64,000 bases of DNA from Bacteroides pyogenes. GTDB lineage: Bacteria; Bacteroidota; Bacteroidia; Bacteroidales; Bacteroidaceae. The notes under the pieces were generated by a model. It saw only the letters and a list, made by a program, of their open reading frames with translations, was not told the DNA's origin and made no database searches. Location: the NCBI RefSeq assembly GCF_014196225.1, contig NZ_JACIDI010000001.1, positions 1 through 64,000 on the forward strand. The letters are read 5' to 3'. The translations under genes were made by a program, and so were the position numbers. Below are positions 1 to 8,824 of this stretch, piece after piece (the first letter of the stretch is position 1; each line of letters opens with the position of its first letter).

Positions 1-2
1 CT

Positions 3-61
3 ATTAGTCCCGACTCGGAGGCGAATCTGAACGAATCGTGCCCAGTCGGGACTAATTTTTT
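3..61 (+). terminator. Rho-independent terminator-like hairpin
   Basis: A perfect 13-bp inverted repeat (3-15 and 44-56, arm ATTAGTCCCGACT) encloses a 28-nt loop and is followed directly by a T-run at 57-61. It would end transcription coming from the plus strand outside the left edge. The arms could also be the end of a mobile element, but only one end is visible. Confidence 0.55.
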
Positions 62-91
62 GTATTTTGCAATACGTACTTTACCGGAGGC

Positions 92-1200
92 TTACGCTTC
101 TTTTTTACCTTTATACTTATAAGCCAGTTGGGATATTTGAGTACGGAATTGTTGTAGCCCAAGTTTTTCATGCTCACCTTTATATTGAGAAATGAAATGA
201 TTATAGATGGAATCTTTATGAAACATCACAAAACTTCCACGAAAATACCTGGTTATATGTCGGGGATGAATCCTGTCCATTTCATCTTTTGACAGATAAT
301 CTAGAAGTTCAGGAGGTTGGTAATTCAATGGAGACATTTCACAGAATTCTTCTGAACAATATTCCTCCGGATAATTAGGAGTAATGGCTTCCAATGGTTC
401 TGTTTCCAAAGAAAAATAATTCTATCCTATTTCGTTGTTGATAAACTCAAATGACAATCTTTGGGGCTTGACAACATACACCAAGCCATTGAATGTAATT
501 CTATACAATGCTTTCTCATGAGACAAGTCCGCACTTGTAAGGTCAAGCCAACACCTTCGGCGGCAGCCTGCCGGGCTTGTTCCATGAGACAAGTCCGCAC
601 TTGTAAGGTCAAGCCAACCAGCATCAGGGAAAAAGCGTGATTTGGGCTGTTGTATTTCCTCAGTAGTTCCAGCACATTTACAATATCATTAATATTATGC
701 CATTCAGCATGAGTTGGAACCATTGTTGGAAATAATTGTTCCTGTACTTCCTGCCATTGCAAAAGATTTTGACGACTCAAACTATTGTTAATATTAATCC
801 AGTCTGTAATTTGCTGTTTCAATTCCATCGCATTAGGATGGGTGTCTCCATTGTAATCAGTACATTGTGGCAATAGTTTTTCCAAAGGATAGAGATATAT
901 GTCATCTGACATGTATTGACGTAGACTAATAACCGAATTAGGTATATATGTCTTTCAAATGATTTCATATCGCTTGTCAATATTATCCAAATAGTTTTTG
1001 CCATAGAATAGATATCAGCCTTGTATTTATCAGCATGAACAACATCACGCTCCATCTGGGGGGGGAGATTGTTCACTTCGCTCCGAGTTTTGCACCTACA
1101 GGAGTTTTTAATATTTTTTATTAAAAACAAGTCCAAAATCCGACAATACATAATTACTGGAAAAGCCACGCTACTCTTCAGGAACGACATCGTTTATTCC
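92..1200 (-). pseudogene. Decayed eukaryotic-like Ser/Thr protein kinase (3' part)
   Basis: Read on the minus strand in changing frames this is the second half of a protein kinase. The DFG motif (LSDFGLVF) is encoded at about 1132-1140. It is followed by a PPxMERD activation-segment end, a KADIYSMAKTIWI stretch typical of the F-helix, and an ELxxQITDW-like subdomain XI. The N-lobe is missing upstream of about 1200. Lesions seen: stops and frame changes in the activation loop (about 1070-1125), a frameshift near 951-960, a frameshift at the G3A5 run 628-635, and an in-frame TAG at 422-424 where Trp is likely. A 66-bp in-frame duplication lies inside. The C-terminal tail, ending GKKEA at 92, stays in one frame with the TAG. 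The kinase identity is my reading of motifs and no active product is possible. Confidence 0.7.
517..618. repeat. 36-bp direct repeat from a 66-bp duplication
   Basis: Identical 36-bp copies at 517-552 and 583-618 lie 66 bp apart. This is 22 codons, so the kinase reading frame is not changed by the duplication itself. The 30 bp between the copies belong to the duplicated unit. Confidence 0.85.
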
Positions 1201-1244
1201 AAACTAGATTTTCTCCTTGTCAAAAAAGATACTGTATTACACTC

Positions 1245-2081
1245 TTAATCACTAGCAGAAGATTCGATACGATAGCCCAGCATCGAGCTGAATCTATAGC
1301 AGACTTTCTTCATCCGTCCTAAAACCTGGCCGAACAGGATCCCCCAGCGGGGACGGAAGAACTTCATGTAGTTAGCCTGTTCGATAAGGGCGAGAGAAGG
1401 AACCCACCGCGTAGGTAAATGCCCGTCACTGATGCCACTGCGTATTTCGGCTTTGTGCCCACGCAAGGAATCTGGTTTGAGACCCCGGCGATACATGGTC
1501 GTGCCGCAGACATCGAACCACAGCTCCCCTCCGGAAAAACGAGCGGCCACCTCCCGCAAAAAGAGGCGCACTTGCTCTTCGTAGAAATACATCAATACGC
1601 CTTCCACCACAAAGATGAAATCGCCGTCAGGATGCCTCTTCTTCAGCTCATCCATCCATCTTGTTTCCAGCAACGAAGCTGCCAGATAATGGTCGTTCAC
1701 CGGCTCCGGTATAAGCTTACGCCGCAAAACGATGACCTCCGGCAGATCCAATTCATAGAAGACGGTACAGCCATCATCCCCGATGCGTTGCGCCCGTGTA
1801 TCGAGACCGCACCCTACGTTCACGACAATCGGGCAGTCATGCTCCGCAATGAACCGGCGGACAGCCTTGTCGAAATACCAGCCGCGTATCACGCACCCCA
1901 CTTCACTCAACCGTGCCTCATCCAGTTTTGAATAATCATATTCAATACTATCTGCCAACTCTTCGGCCATCTCATCCTTCAAGATGGCACTTTCTCCGCG
2001 ACGGCTTTCCTTTGCCCGCATATAGAGCGGGATCAGCAAGGTTTCCGCCACGACATTATCAAATGCATGTTTCTGTTTCAT
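1245..2081 (-). CDS. Class I SAM-dependent O-methyltransferase, LCM/TcmP family
   Basis: The 278-residue protein has the SAM-binding glycine motif VVNVGCGLDTRAQ at about residues 86-97. It also has the acidic YELDLPEV stretch and a VVEGVLMYF segment, all characteristic of leucine carboxyl methyltransferase / TcmP-like polyketide O-methyltransferases. Such enzymes methylate carboxylates or hydroxyls of small molecules or proteins using SAM, in the cytosol. It starts at the ATG of MKQKHAFDN. It lies on the same strand as, and just beyond, the siderophore-like operon, separated from it by an insertion element and a dead zupT-like gene. It may be a former last gene of that operon, supplying a tailoring methylation. 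The substrate is unknown. Confidence 0.75.
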   Translation of the reverse strand: MKQKHAFDNVVAETLLIPLYMRAKESRRGESAILKDEMAEELADSIEYDYSKLDEARLSEVGCVIRGWYFDKAVRRFIAEHDCPIVVNVGCGLDTRAQRIGDDGCTVFYELDLPEVIVLRRKLIPEPVNDHYLAASLLETRWMDELKKRHPDGDFIFVVEGVLMYFYEEQVRLFLREVAARFSGGELWFDVCGTTMYRRGLKPDSLRGHKAEIRSGISDGHLPTRWVPSLALIEQANYMKFFRPRWGILFGQVLGRMKKVCYRFSSMLGYRIESSASD

Positions 2082-2106
2082 CTCTTATTTATTTTCTTCA
2101 TATCAC

Positions 2107-3094
2107 TAGTGTCCACTAAAAATTATTGGACAGGTTAAAAGTTAAAATTATCAAACAAACTAAGTCCATCAAGACCACTTTGATCTTTGACATTATTGAA
2201 TTTAGATTGACTGAAGAGATCAACCAAATGAGACTTGTCGGTAAGTGAAATGCTAAGGATCTGAAGTACCTCATATATGCTTCTTTCAAGTTGCATGTCG
2301 TGCTGAACGACAGCAACAAGACAGTACGATATGATGGCGCAATAGACCTGGATTCGTACTGCATTCTCTGAAGTTCCCCAAAACTTTTTTATCTTCAGAT
2401 GTTGCTTGAGCCATTTGAAAAATAACTCGACCTGCCATCTGTTTTTATAAAGTAGGGCAACTTGAAGAGCGGTCAAATCAAAAGCATTTGTAAGGAAAAC
2501 GAATTGACGATTCTGTTCTTCATCCCAATACTCAACCTTACGGATTTTGATCGGATAGTCCTTTGAGGACTTATAAACAGTCAATATCCCTTCTGAGTCG
2601 GAAAGGACATTTTTAGGCATTCGTCTTCTCCATTTGATAGGTTTTGTTCTAGCTTGCTCGACCATGTAGTATGCGAAGTCTTCAAAGATATGGTAATCTC
2701 TGTTTTCATTAGCTTTCGAAAGATTGCTACGAGTAACGGATTTACCCAATCCAAGATGGTACCACTTCTCTTGATGTGCTTGCAATGCAACTATGAGGTC
2801 TCGAAGACCTTCACGATAACAAAGCCGGCCAAACATCATAGCGAGGAGTTGATTCCAACAGGTGAAGGACTTGACGTATTTGTCGCCTTGATACTTGGCA
2901 ACAATACGATTAAACTTGCTTCTATCCAAGAAGGATGTAGGTTGAGCGAATACATACTTATCTTTAAACATATCATAAGATATGAAAAAAGATTGTGCTC
3001 CTCGCCAATTCAAGTCCATTCTCTCGGATTTTCTCTACAATTATCTAAATATCAATGATTTCAAAGAACGCTTAGCGATTTTTAGTGGACACTA
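2107..3094 (-). mobile_element. IS4-family insertion sequence with internal deletion
   Basis: Perfect 17-bp terminal inverted repeats (2107-2123 and 3078-3094, TAGTGTCCACTAAAAAT and its complement) bracket one transposase gene on the minus strand. The element is 988 bp, short for an IS4-type element of this Bacteroides group. No convincing target-site duplication was found, although CTTCATAT occurs on both sides at unequal distances. It sits 18 bp downstream of the stop of the broken zupT-like gene and just upstream of the TcmP-like methyltransferase. Confidence 0.88.
2135..3019 (-). pseudogene. IS4-family transposase lacking part of the catalytic domain
   Basis: The 294-residue reading frame begins with an IS4 N-terminal domain (FLDRSKFNRIVAKY, CWNQLLAMMFGRL). 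It ends with the IS4 C-terminal signature YKNRWQVELFFKWLKQHLKIKKFWG, which carries the YREK-like Glu. Between YYMVEQAR (about residue 121) and KPIKWRRRMPKN the expected stretch of roughly 100 residues is absent. That stretch holds the first two catalytic Asp residues, the FDSTTIDL-like and DRGY-like motifs. Family members I know are near 385-390 residues. The frame stays open across the deletion, so a protein could be made but should be inactive. The first about 17 residues before MFKDKYVF may not be native. Confidence 0.8.
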
Positions 3095-3111
3095 ATGTCT
3101 TCATATATATA

Positions 3112-3891
3112 TTACAACAGCAAAAGGCTGAAAGCCATAACGGCCATTCCCGCAACCACGCCCCCAATGATGATATTTTTCCGTCCCAGGCAATAATTCA
3201 TCAAACGAGATATACACCATGATCCCGAAAATGAAAGCAAACAGAAGGGTATTCAGCGAAGCAGTTCAGAAAGGGGCAGGAAAAGATAGCCGATCAAAGC
3301 CTCTATCGGTTCTGCCATCCCGAATAAAAAAGAATACACGAAAGCCTTCTTCCGACTTCCGGTCGCATGGTAGACAGGGACCGAAACCGCCATCCCTTCC
3401 GGAATATTATGAATGGCAATGGCAAAACGATCGGTATGGTGACTTCCCTCTTCTTCAACGCGATGTAAAGGTAGCCAATCCTTCGGGAAAATAATGGATG
3501 CCGATGGCGAATGCTATCATGATTCCGCTCCGTTTCAACCCAATACGATAATCACCTCCCGAATCCATGTGCATTTCATGTGGATTCTCATCTTCCGGAA
3601 CAGATTTGTCTATCAGCGCAATGACACCGATACCTAGGGAAAACGCCGCCGGCATGTAGACTGTGGCTTCCCACTCGATATACAGATCGGACAACAGGAC
3701 CACGGATTCCGGCATAAGCTCCATGAAAGAGACATAGAGACCATCACGCCTGCCGAAAGTCCCAGTGCACAGGATAGAAAGCGGTTGTTCGTATGTTTCG
3801 TCAGAAAAGCGATCAGGCTGCCGGTATCGGTAGAAAGGCCGGTCAGCAAAGTCAATCCGAATGCAATAAGTTAATCGTGCGTTCCCGCCAT
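3112..3891 (-). pseudogene. zupT: Broken ZIP-family metal transporter (ZupT-like)
   Basis: The pieces in order are [78 protein letters not shown] and AGMAVMAFSLLLL. These cover the whole ZupT fold, including both metal-site HxxPEG motifs. They are spread over several frames. Lesions seen: an in-frame TAA at codon 7 (3871-3873), a 2-bp slip in the GAGA at 3737-3740, a base loss near 3466-3472, another near 3445, and one near 3260. The likely ATG at 3889-3891 follows GGAGGAGG and lies inside the end of the ABC gene, so it was translationally coupled as the last gene of the operon. Intact ZupT imports Zn and other divalent metals across the inner membrane. Confidence 0.82.
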
Positions 3892-5648
3892 GCCTCCTCC
3901 GTGTTATCAACTTTCCAGCCATACGACTTTTCCTGTATTTCCCACAAGCGGGCATACAGCCCCTTGTTTTCCAATAACAGTTCATGAGTCCCCTGTTCCA
4001 CGACGTACCCGTTATCCAGAACGATGATATGATCGGCATCGCTTATCGTCCTCAGCTTATGGGCGATGACGATGACGGTCCTGCCCTGTATCAGGGAATT
4101 GATGGCGCTTTGGATCTCCACCTCATTTTCCGGGTCGAGAGAGGCGGTCGCCTCATCCAGCAGAATGACCGGTGCATCCTTCAATATGGCGCGCGCAATC
4201 GAAATCCTCTGCTTTTCCCCTCCGGACAAAGTACATCCGCCTTCGCCGACCCTCGTATCGTATCCCATGGGCAGCTGCATGATGAAATCATGGCATTGGG
4301 CCTTTTTCGCGGCTGCCATGATCTCGGCGTCCGTGGCATTCTCTTTTCCGAAACGGATATTGTTCTTTATCGTATCCTGGAACAGATATACATCCTGAAA
4401 GACCATCGAGATGCGTTGCATAAGCTTTTCAGGGTCAACTTCCCGGATATCTCTGTTCCCGAACATGATCGTACCTTCCGAGGGATCATAAAAACGGGCA
4501 CAAAGCTTCATCAGCGTACTCTTCCCGCTTCCCGAAGGTCCGACAAGGGCTGTCAGGGAGCCTTGGCGCATGGTAATATTGATATTGTGCAGAACCTCTG
4601 CCTCATCATATCTGAAGCTCACATCCCGGAAATAAATATCTCCCCGGTCCGGCGCGTCCTTCGTGCCCGGTATTTCCAGTTCATCCAACAAGGTCCGTAT
4701 GCGTTCGCCGGCAATGGAATAATAACGGAATTCCGCCAGATTGATCAAGGCCAAGGTCAACGGATCAAAGACCCTGGACCCTACAATAAGGAACATCACG
4801 AAAACAGACACCGAAAGCGCACCGCCGATCAGGAGGTAAGTGCCGCAGAGGATCATCAGCGTAAGCCCGAACCGGAGAAGGGTTACGGACAACATGACGA
4901 TCGGCCCGATCAGCGCCTCCGTTTTGATATTCGCGCGCTTGAGCTGGTCGAACGCTTCCCGTAAACGGGCGAACTTCTTCCCCGTCATATTATAGGCCTT
5001 GATTACCCGTATGCCCTGCAGGTATTCCTCCATCCTGCTGCCGGAACGTATCTTCGCCGCAATCTGGGTCTGCCCCAGCTTGCGCTGGATATCGGAAGTC
5101 AAGAGAAGAACCGAAAAAGAGACCGGAAGCGCGATGAACATAGCCACCGACATACGCCAGTCCACGAACAGCAAACCTAAAAAAGCGAACAACGGCATGA
5201 CCAACGCCCCAAGCAACCGGGGAAGATGATGAGACATACCTTGTTCGGCCATCGCAAAATCAGTTATCAGCATGGAAGATAGTTCGCCGGAATCTTTCTT
5301 GTAGAAAGAACCGAGGGAGAGCCTGCGTAAATGTTCCGCAAGCGCGACACGCCCCTCCGCGCTCATCCGGTATGCTTCCTGGAAGTTGGCATGGTAGGAT
5401 TTCTTTTCACCCCAAACCATAAGAACAATATACACATACATGATTGCAATCAGCATCCACAGCCTGGAGACCTCCAAAGGCGTCCCCGTCCCGTCGAAGG
5501 CACTGAAAAGCGTATTGATCACCTCTATAGAAAGGCAAAAGGGAATTATATTTATAAAATTGGCCAGCATCGTATATCCTACCGGCTTATACAAAAGCCA
5601 GGGACGACCTATCGTAATATTTCTTATAGCATCCGTAACCATTTTCAT
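3852..5648 (-). CDS. ABC transporter, fused permease-ATPase (YbtP/YbtQ-like), second subunit
   Basis: The 598-residue half-transporter has an N-terminal type I exporter-fold membrane domain (about residues 15-310, six helices) and an ATPase domain. The ATPase domain shows Walker [10 protein letters not shown] (370-378), signature LSGGE (474-478), Walker B VILLDE (494-499) and DPENE (505-509). The DPENE variant after Walker B recalls YbtP/YbtQ and IrtA/IrtB, exporter-fold pairs that import ferric siderophores. It starts 1 bp after the stop of the preceding ABC gene and probably heterodimerises with that product. The last residues (RTINLLHSD) read into the broken zupT-like gene, so the native C-terminus may have differed slightly. 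The import direction is inferred from family and context. Confidence 0.85.
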   Translation of the reverse strand: MKMVTDAIRNITIGRPWLLYKPVGYTMLANFINIIPFCLSIEVINTLFSAFDGTGTPLEVSRLWMLIAIMYVYIVLMVWGEKKSYHANFQEAYRMSAEGRVALAEHLRRLSLGSFYKKDSGELSSMLITDFAMAEQGMSHHLPRLLGALVMPLFAFLGLLFVDWRMSVAMFIALPVSFSVLLLTSDIQRKLGQTQIAAKIRSGSRMEEYLQGIRVIKAYNMTGKKFARLREAFDQLKRANIKTEALIGPIVMLSVTLLRFGLTLMILCGTYLLIGGALSVSVFVMFLIVGSRVFDPLTLALINLAEFRYYSIAGERIRTLLDELEIPGTKDAPDRGDIYFRDVSFRYDEAEVLHNINITMRQGSLTALVGPSGSGKSTLMKLCARFYDPSEGTIMFGNRDIREVDPEKLMQRISMVFQDVYLFQDTIKNNIRFGKENATDAEIMAAAKKAQCHDFIMQLPMGYDTRVGEGGCTLSGGEKQRISIARAILKDAPVILLDEATASLDPENEVEIQSAINSLIQGRTVIVIAHKLRTISDADHIIVLDNGYVVEQGTHELLLENKGLYARLWEIQEKSYGWKVDNTEEAWRERTINLLHSD

Positions 5649-5649
5649 T

Positions 5650-7470
5650 CTATCTTTTTAGATCCAACTTCCAGGCATGGGCATGAATATAAGCCTCCCA
5701 CATATTCTTATAGACACCGGGGGCCGCGTGCAATTCATCATGTTTCCCTTTCTGGACCAAATGCCCCTCCTTAAAAACCAGGATCTGGTGGGCCGACGCG
5801 ATGGAAGAGAGCCGATGAGCGATGATTATAACCGTTTTACCCCTTATCAGTTTCTGCAGGGCCTGTTGTATCTTATACTCATTCTCCGGATCGGCGAAAG
5901 CGGTGGCCTCATCCAATACCAGAACAGGAGAATTTCTCAGAATCGCCCGGGCAATGCAGATACGCTGTGCCTCTCCTCCGGAGAGACAAGTGCCATGCTC
6001 GCCGATAACCGTCTCATATCCTTCGGGAAGTTTTTGGATAAATTCGTCACACTGGGCCGCCTGGGCCGCCTGCATGACATCCGACAGGCTTGCCTGCTCG
6101 TTTCCTGCCGCGATATTCGCATAGATGGTATCATTGAAAAGAAAGATATCCTGGAATACGAACGATACGATCTCGAGCAGCCTGGGCGAAGCAATCTTCC
6201 TGATGTCCACACCACCGATCAGAATCTCTCCGGAAGAGACATCCCAAAAACGGGGGATCAGATTGGCGATAGTCGACTTCCCCGAGCCCGACGGTCCGAC
6301 CAAAGCCGTTATTTCTCCTTGTTTGGCGATGAAAGAAACATTCTTCAAAGCCTCTTTCCGGGTCATGATCTCTTTGTCTTCATAGGCAAAACTGACGTTC
6401 CTGAATTCGACATCATACGTTCGAGGTATCTCGGGGACAGCCGGTTCCGGCAATGTCTTTTCCTCAAATATCCGGTCGATCCGCTTGACACCTTCGTTGA
6501 TTTCCACGGTCCCGGAAGACAAAAAGGCGAGTTTGTATACGGGAGAGGCGACCCCGGGCCCCATCACGATAAAGAAGAGGTAAATGGCGGCCAAAGAAAT
6601 ATTCCCCGGATCGGAACTCAAGATCAGCAATCCGACGGGAAGAATGAATGTAACGATTGAATTCAACAGAATGATGAAGGCGATTATGCCGTTCTGATAA
6701 TTGTTACAACACTGTAAAGCGAAGGTCTTATAGGCTTCTATTTCCGCATAGAACTGTCGGTAAGAACGCACGCTTTGTCCAAAGATCTTAATGACCGGCA
6801 TCCCTCTCACATACTGGACGGCCGAAGCGCTCATGCGCTCCTGCACATCGAAATAGGCTTTTGTCAACTCGGCAGCCCTTTTGCCTATGAAATTGGAGAA
6901 CTGCATGCCAAGACTGAGAAAGATACATGCCAAAGCCGTCAAAGCCATCCATCCGTTCAGCGAAAAGAAGATGATGAACATGAAGATGATCGTTGCAAGG
7001 ACATTCACGATATCAGGAATGGTATGGGCAATGAAATGTTCGATTTTCTCGACATTCTGCTCCATGATCTTTTTCACGCATCCCACCGATGTTGAATTCA
7101 GATACCCCAGAGACAATTGTCCGAGATGGTCCGAAAGACTCATTTTCAATCCGTATAAAATACGGAAAGCCGCGATATGGGAAGACATTAGGCTTGCATA
7201 CAGGAACAGGACTCCCATGACCAGGCCGGCAAAAGCCAGCCAGCCCCAACGAACCATGAAAACCGAACCGATCGCCGACAGATCGGCAGCATGGATAAGC
7301 AATTCCTTCAATATCTCATAGATAGCCCAAAACGGGACAAGCGCGCACAATGCGCTGATAGCGGATAACAGTCCCGAAAAGAACAACAAACTTTTTTTCT
7401 CACCTGCAATTTCCAGCAACCTGGATAAGCCTTCCTTCTTCTTCTTCATTACGCATTTCAAACATCCCAT
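5650..7470 (-). CDS. ABC transporter, fused permease-ATPase (YbtP/YbtQ-like), first subunit
   Basis: The protein has 606 residues from the ATG at 7470, or 599 from the ATG at 7449 (MKKKKEG), which is the more natural N-terminus. Both overlap or abut the stop of the membrane methyltransferase gene at 7458. The membrane domain covers about residues 25-320. The ATPase domain has Walker [10 protein letters not shown] (392-400), LSGGE (496-500), Walker B LVLDE (517-521), and the ATAFADPENE stretch that I associate with the YbtP/IrtA siderophore transporter group. A switch His is in IIIAHRLSS. With the next gene it should form a heterodimer in the inner membrane. Given the NRPS and TonB receptor in the same operon, uptake of the metal-loaded product is the likely task. 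Confidence 0.86.
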   Translation of the reverse strand: MGCLKCVMKKKKEGLSRLLEIAGEKKSLLFFSGLLSAISALCALVPFWAIYEILKELLIHAADLSAIGSVFMVRWGWLAFAGLVMGVLFLYASLMSSHIAAFRILYGLKMSLSDHLGQLSLGYLNSTSVGCVKKIMEQNVEKIEHFIAHTIPDIVNVLATIIFMFIIFFSLNGWMALTALACIFLSLGMQFSNFIGKRAAELTKAYFDVQERMSASAVQYVRGMPVIKIFGQSVRSYRQFYAEIEAYKTFALQCCNNYQNGIIAFIILLNSIVTFILPVGLLILSSDPGNISLAAIYLFFIVMGPGVASPVYKLAFLSSGTVEINEGVKRIDRIFEEKTLPEPAVPEIPRTYDVEFRNVSFAYEDKEIMTRKEALKNVSFIAKQGEITALVGPSGSGKSTIANLIPRFWDVSSGEILIGGVDIRKIASPRLLEIVSFVFQDIFLFNDTIYANIAAGNEQASLSDVMQAAQAAQCDEFIQKLPEGYETVIGEHGTCLSGGEAQRICIARAILRNSPVLVLDEATAFADPENEYKIQQALQKLIRGKTVIIIAHRLSSIASAHQILVFKEGHLVQKGKHDELHAAPGVYKNMWEAYIHAHAWKLDLKR

Positions 7471-8150
7471 TTCGTTAGACAGATATTCATGAAGATCATC
7501 GCTAGATAAAGAATGGCGAATAAACCTAATTCCCGATTGAGATAAGCCGGAGTCCTCCTGGCATATTCCATATATTCGTTCTTGAAATGGACATAGACGG
7601 AATATTTATTCTCAATATGGACTATCGCGACATTAATGCATATGTAAACCACATATAAGCACAGTGTATAGACGGCGCCAAGCAAAAGGATAAAGCTCAG
7701 ATGGCAAAACAAATCCCCCATTATCATCGGATTCCTCACTTTCCCGTAAGGACCCTTCGTCATTAAGGCCGCAGGGTGCAGGAAGCGGTCTTTCGTCACC
7801 TTCAGATTATAATTCACGACCCTGCTCCCCCAGACCGACATGAAATAGACGATCAACGCGACAAGGACTATCGCGTAAAAGCCGTTTTCCCACAATATGA
7901 CTTCCGCTTCGAACAATGAAAAGACATTCAACTTAAAACGAGGCTGTTCCAAAAAAGGCATCACGTACCAGAGGAGCGATATGAAAAAACCTGAATAGTA
8001 CATCCGTGTGTATGGATTACTGCGGGACAAATCCAATGCTTTCGTCATATACTTATGACTCCCGAACCTAAACGCTACATAATAAGGAATCAGCATAAGC
8101 ATCGAGACGATAGCCAGAAGTATTTGCAGGGCCCAACTTAAACCTATCAT
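7458..8150 (-). CDS. Integral-membrane methyltransferase, ICMT/PEMT-like (copy 2)
   Basis: The 230-residue polytopic protein has about five or six hydrophobic segments. Its C-terminal half carries GPYGKVRNPMIMG, matching the SAM-site pattern (GxYxxVRHPxYxG) of isoprenylcysteine carboxyl methyltransferase and phospholipid methyltransferase families. It is followed by ENKYSVYVHFKNEYMEYARRTP, equivalent to the E-x-x-L-x-x-x-F-G-x-x-Y-x-x-Y segment of these enzymes. The usual His of the RHP motif is Asn here. It overlaps the neighbouring paralogue by 4 bp (ATGA), indicating coupled translation. The substrate is unknown; a carboxylate, hydroxyl or amine of the operon product is a reasonable guess. 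Confidence 0.7.
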   Translation of the reverse strand: MIGLSWALQILLAIVSMLMLIPYYVAFRFGSHKYMTKALDLSRSNPYTRMYYSGFFISLLWYVMPFLEQPRFKLNVFSLFEAEVILWENGFYAIVLVALIVYFMSVWGSRVVNYNLKVTKDRFLHPAALMTKGPYGKVRNPMIMGDLFCHLSFILLLGAVYTLCLYVVYICINVAIVHIENKYSVYVHFKNEYMEYARRTPAYLNRELGLFAILYLAMIFMNICLTKWDV

Positions 8151-8824
8151 ATTATATCATTATAAATTAAATAATTAGACACGAACAATGCAAGCATGAA
8201 CAAGGCGATGCACATCAATTCACGGTCCAGGAGAGCCGGCGTTTTCTTTCTGTAGACCGATAGTTCAGCCTTAAAATAAGGCTCTAAAGAATACTTCACC
8301 TGTATCTTTATCATACACATGTCAATGAATATATAGAGCGGAAACAAAGCGCAAGTATAGATCCCTCCGGCCAATAGGACCAAAGAAAAATGCCCTAGCA
8401 GATCTCCGATAATCATCGGATGCTGTATCCTCGCGTACAACCCGTCCGTCAACAGCCTGCTGGGCGCATAGAATGCACTTTTGGTCGCTTCTATATTCTG
8501 CGAAACGGACTTCTTCCCCCAAATGCAGAAGAAATAGACGAAAAATCCGGCAGAGAGCAGGACATATATGACATTGAAAAGAGTGAATCGCCCGTCCAGC
8601 CAATCATACAGGCCATGTATCCTCGGCTGTTCCACAAAGGGAAGGGCATACCAGATAAGCGCGGGATAAACACTCAGGAAGTATAATTTTTCAGGAAGCC
8701 GAGATACGGTTTCCATCTTAAACTCATACTTTTTGCGCCCCAACCGGAACGCATAGTAGTAAATAAGCAGTCCGCTAAGCGAAAACAGACTTATTGTTAT
8801 ATGGATGATCAAACTATTATTCAT
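8147..8824 (-). CDS. Integral-membrane methyltransferase, ICMT/PEMT-like (copy 1)
   Basis: The 225-residue membrane protein is clearly paralogous to the next gene in the operon. The shared landmarks are FRLGRKKY near the N-terminus, WYALPFVEQPRI, DGLYARIQHPMIIGD (SAM-site motif, His kept), KYSLEPYFKAEL and RKKTPALLDREL at the C-terminus. It keeps the QHP triad where its partner has RNP, so the two copies may differ in activity or substrate, or work as a heteromer. Its start overlaps the stop of the CmoA-like gene by 4 bp. It acts in the inner membrane. The methylated substrate is not evident from the sequence. Confidence 0.7.
   Translation of the reverse strand: MNNSLIIHITISLFSLSGLLIYYYAFRLGRKKYEFKMETVSRLPEKLYFLSVYPALIWYALPFVEQPRIHGLYDWLDGRFTLFNVIYVLLSAGFFVYFFCIWGKKSVSQNIEATKSAFYAPSRLLTDGLYARIQHPMIIGDLLGHFSLVLLAGGIYTCALFPLYIFIDMCMIKIQVKYSLEPYFKAELSVYRKKTPALLDRELMCIALFMLALFVSNYLIYNDII

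Noticed and set aside
2090..3110. Target-site duplication of the IS4-family element
   Set aside because: CTTCATAT occurs on both sides but at different distances from the inverted repeats, so it is not a clean duplication.
3984..4964. Plus-strand open frame of about 326 codons inside the ABC gene
   Set aside because: Antisense to Walker A, signature and Walker B motifs of a conserved ATPase.
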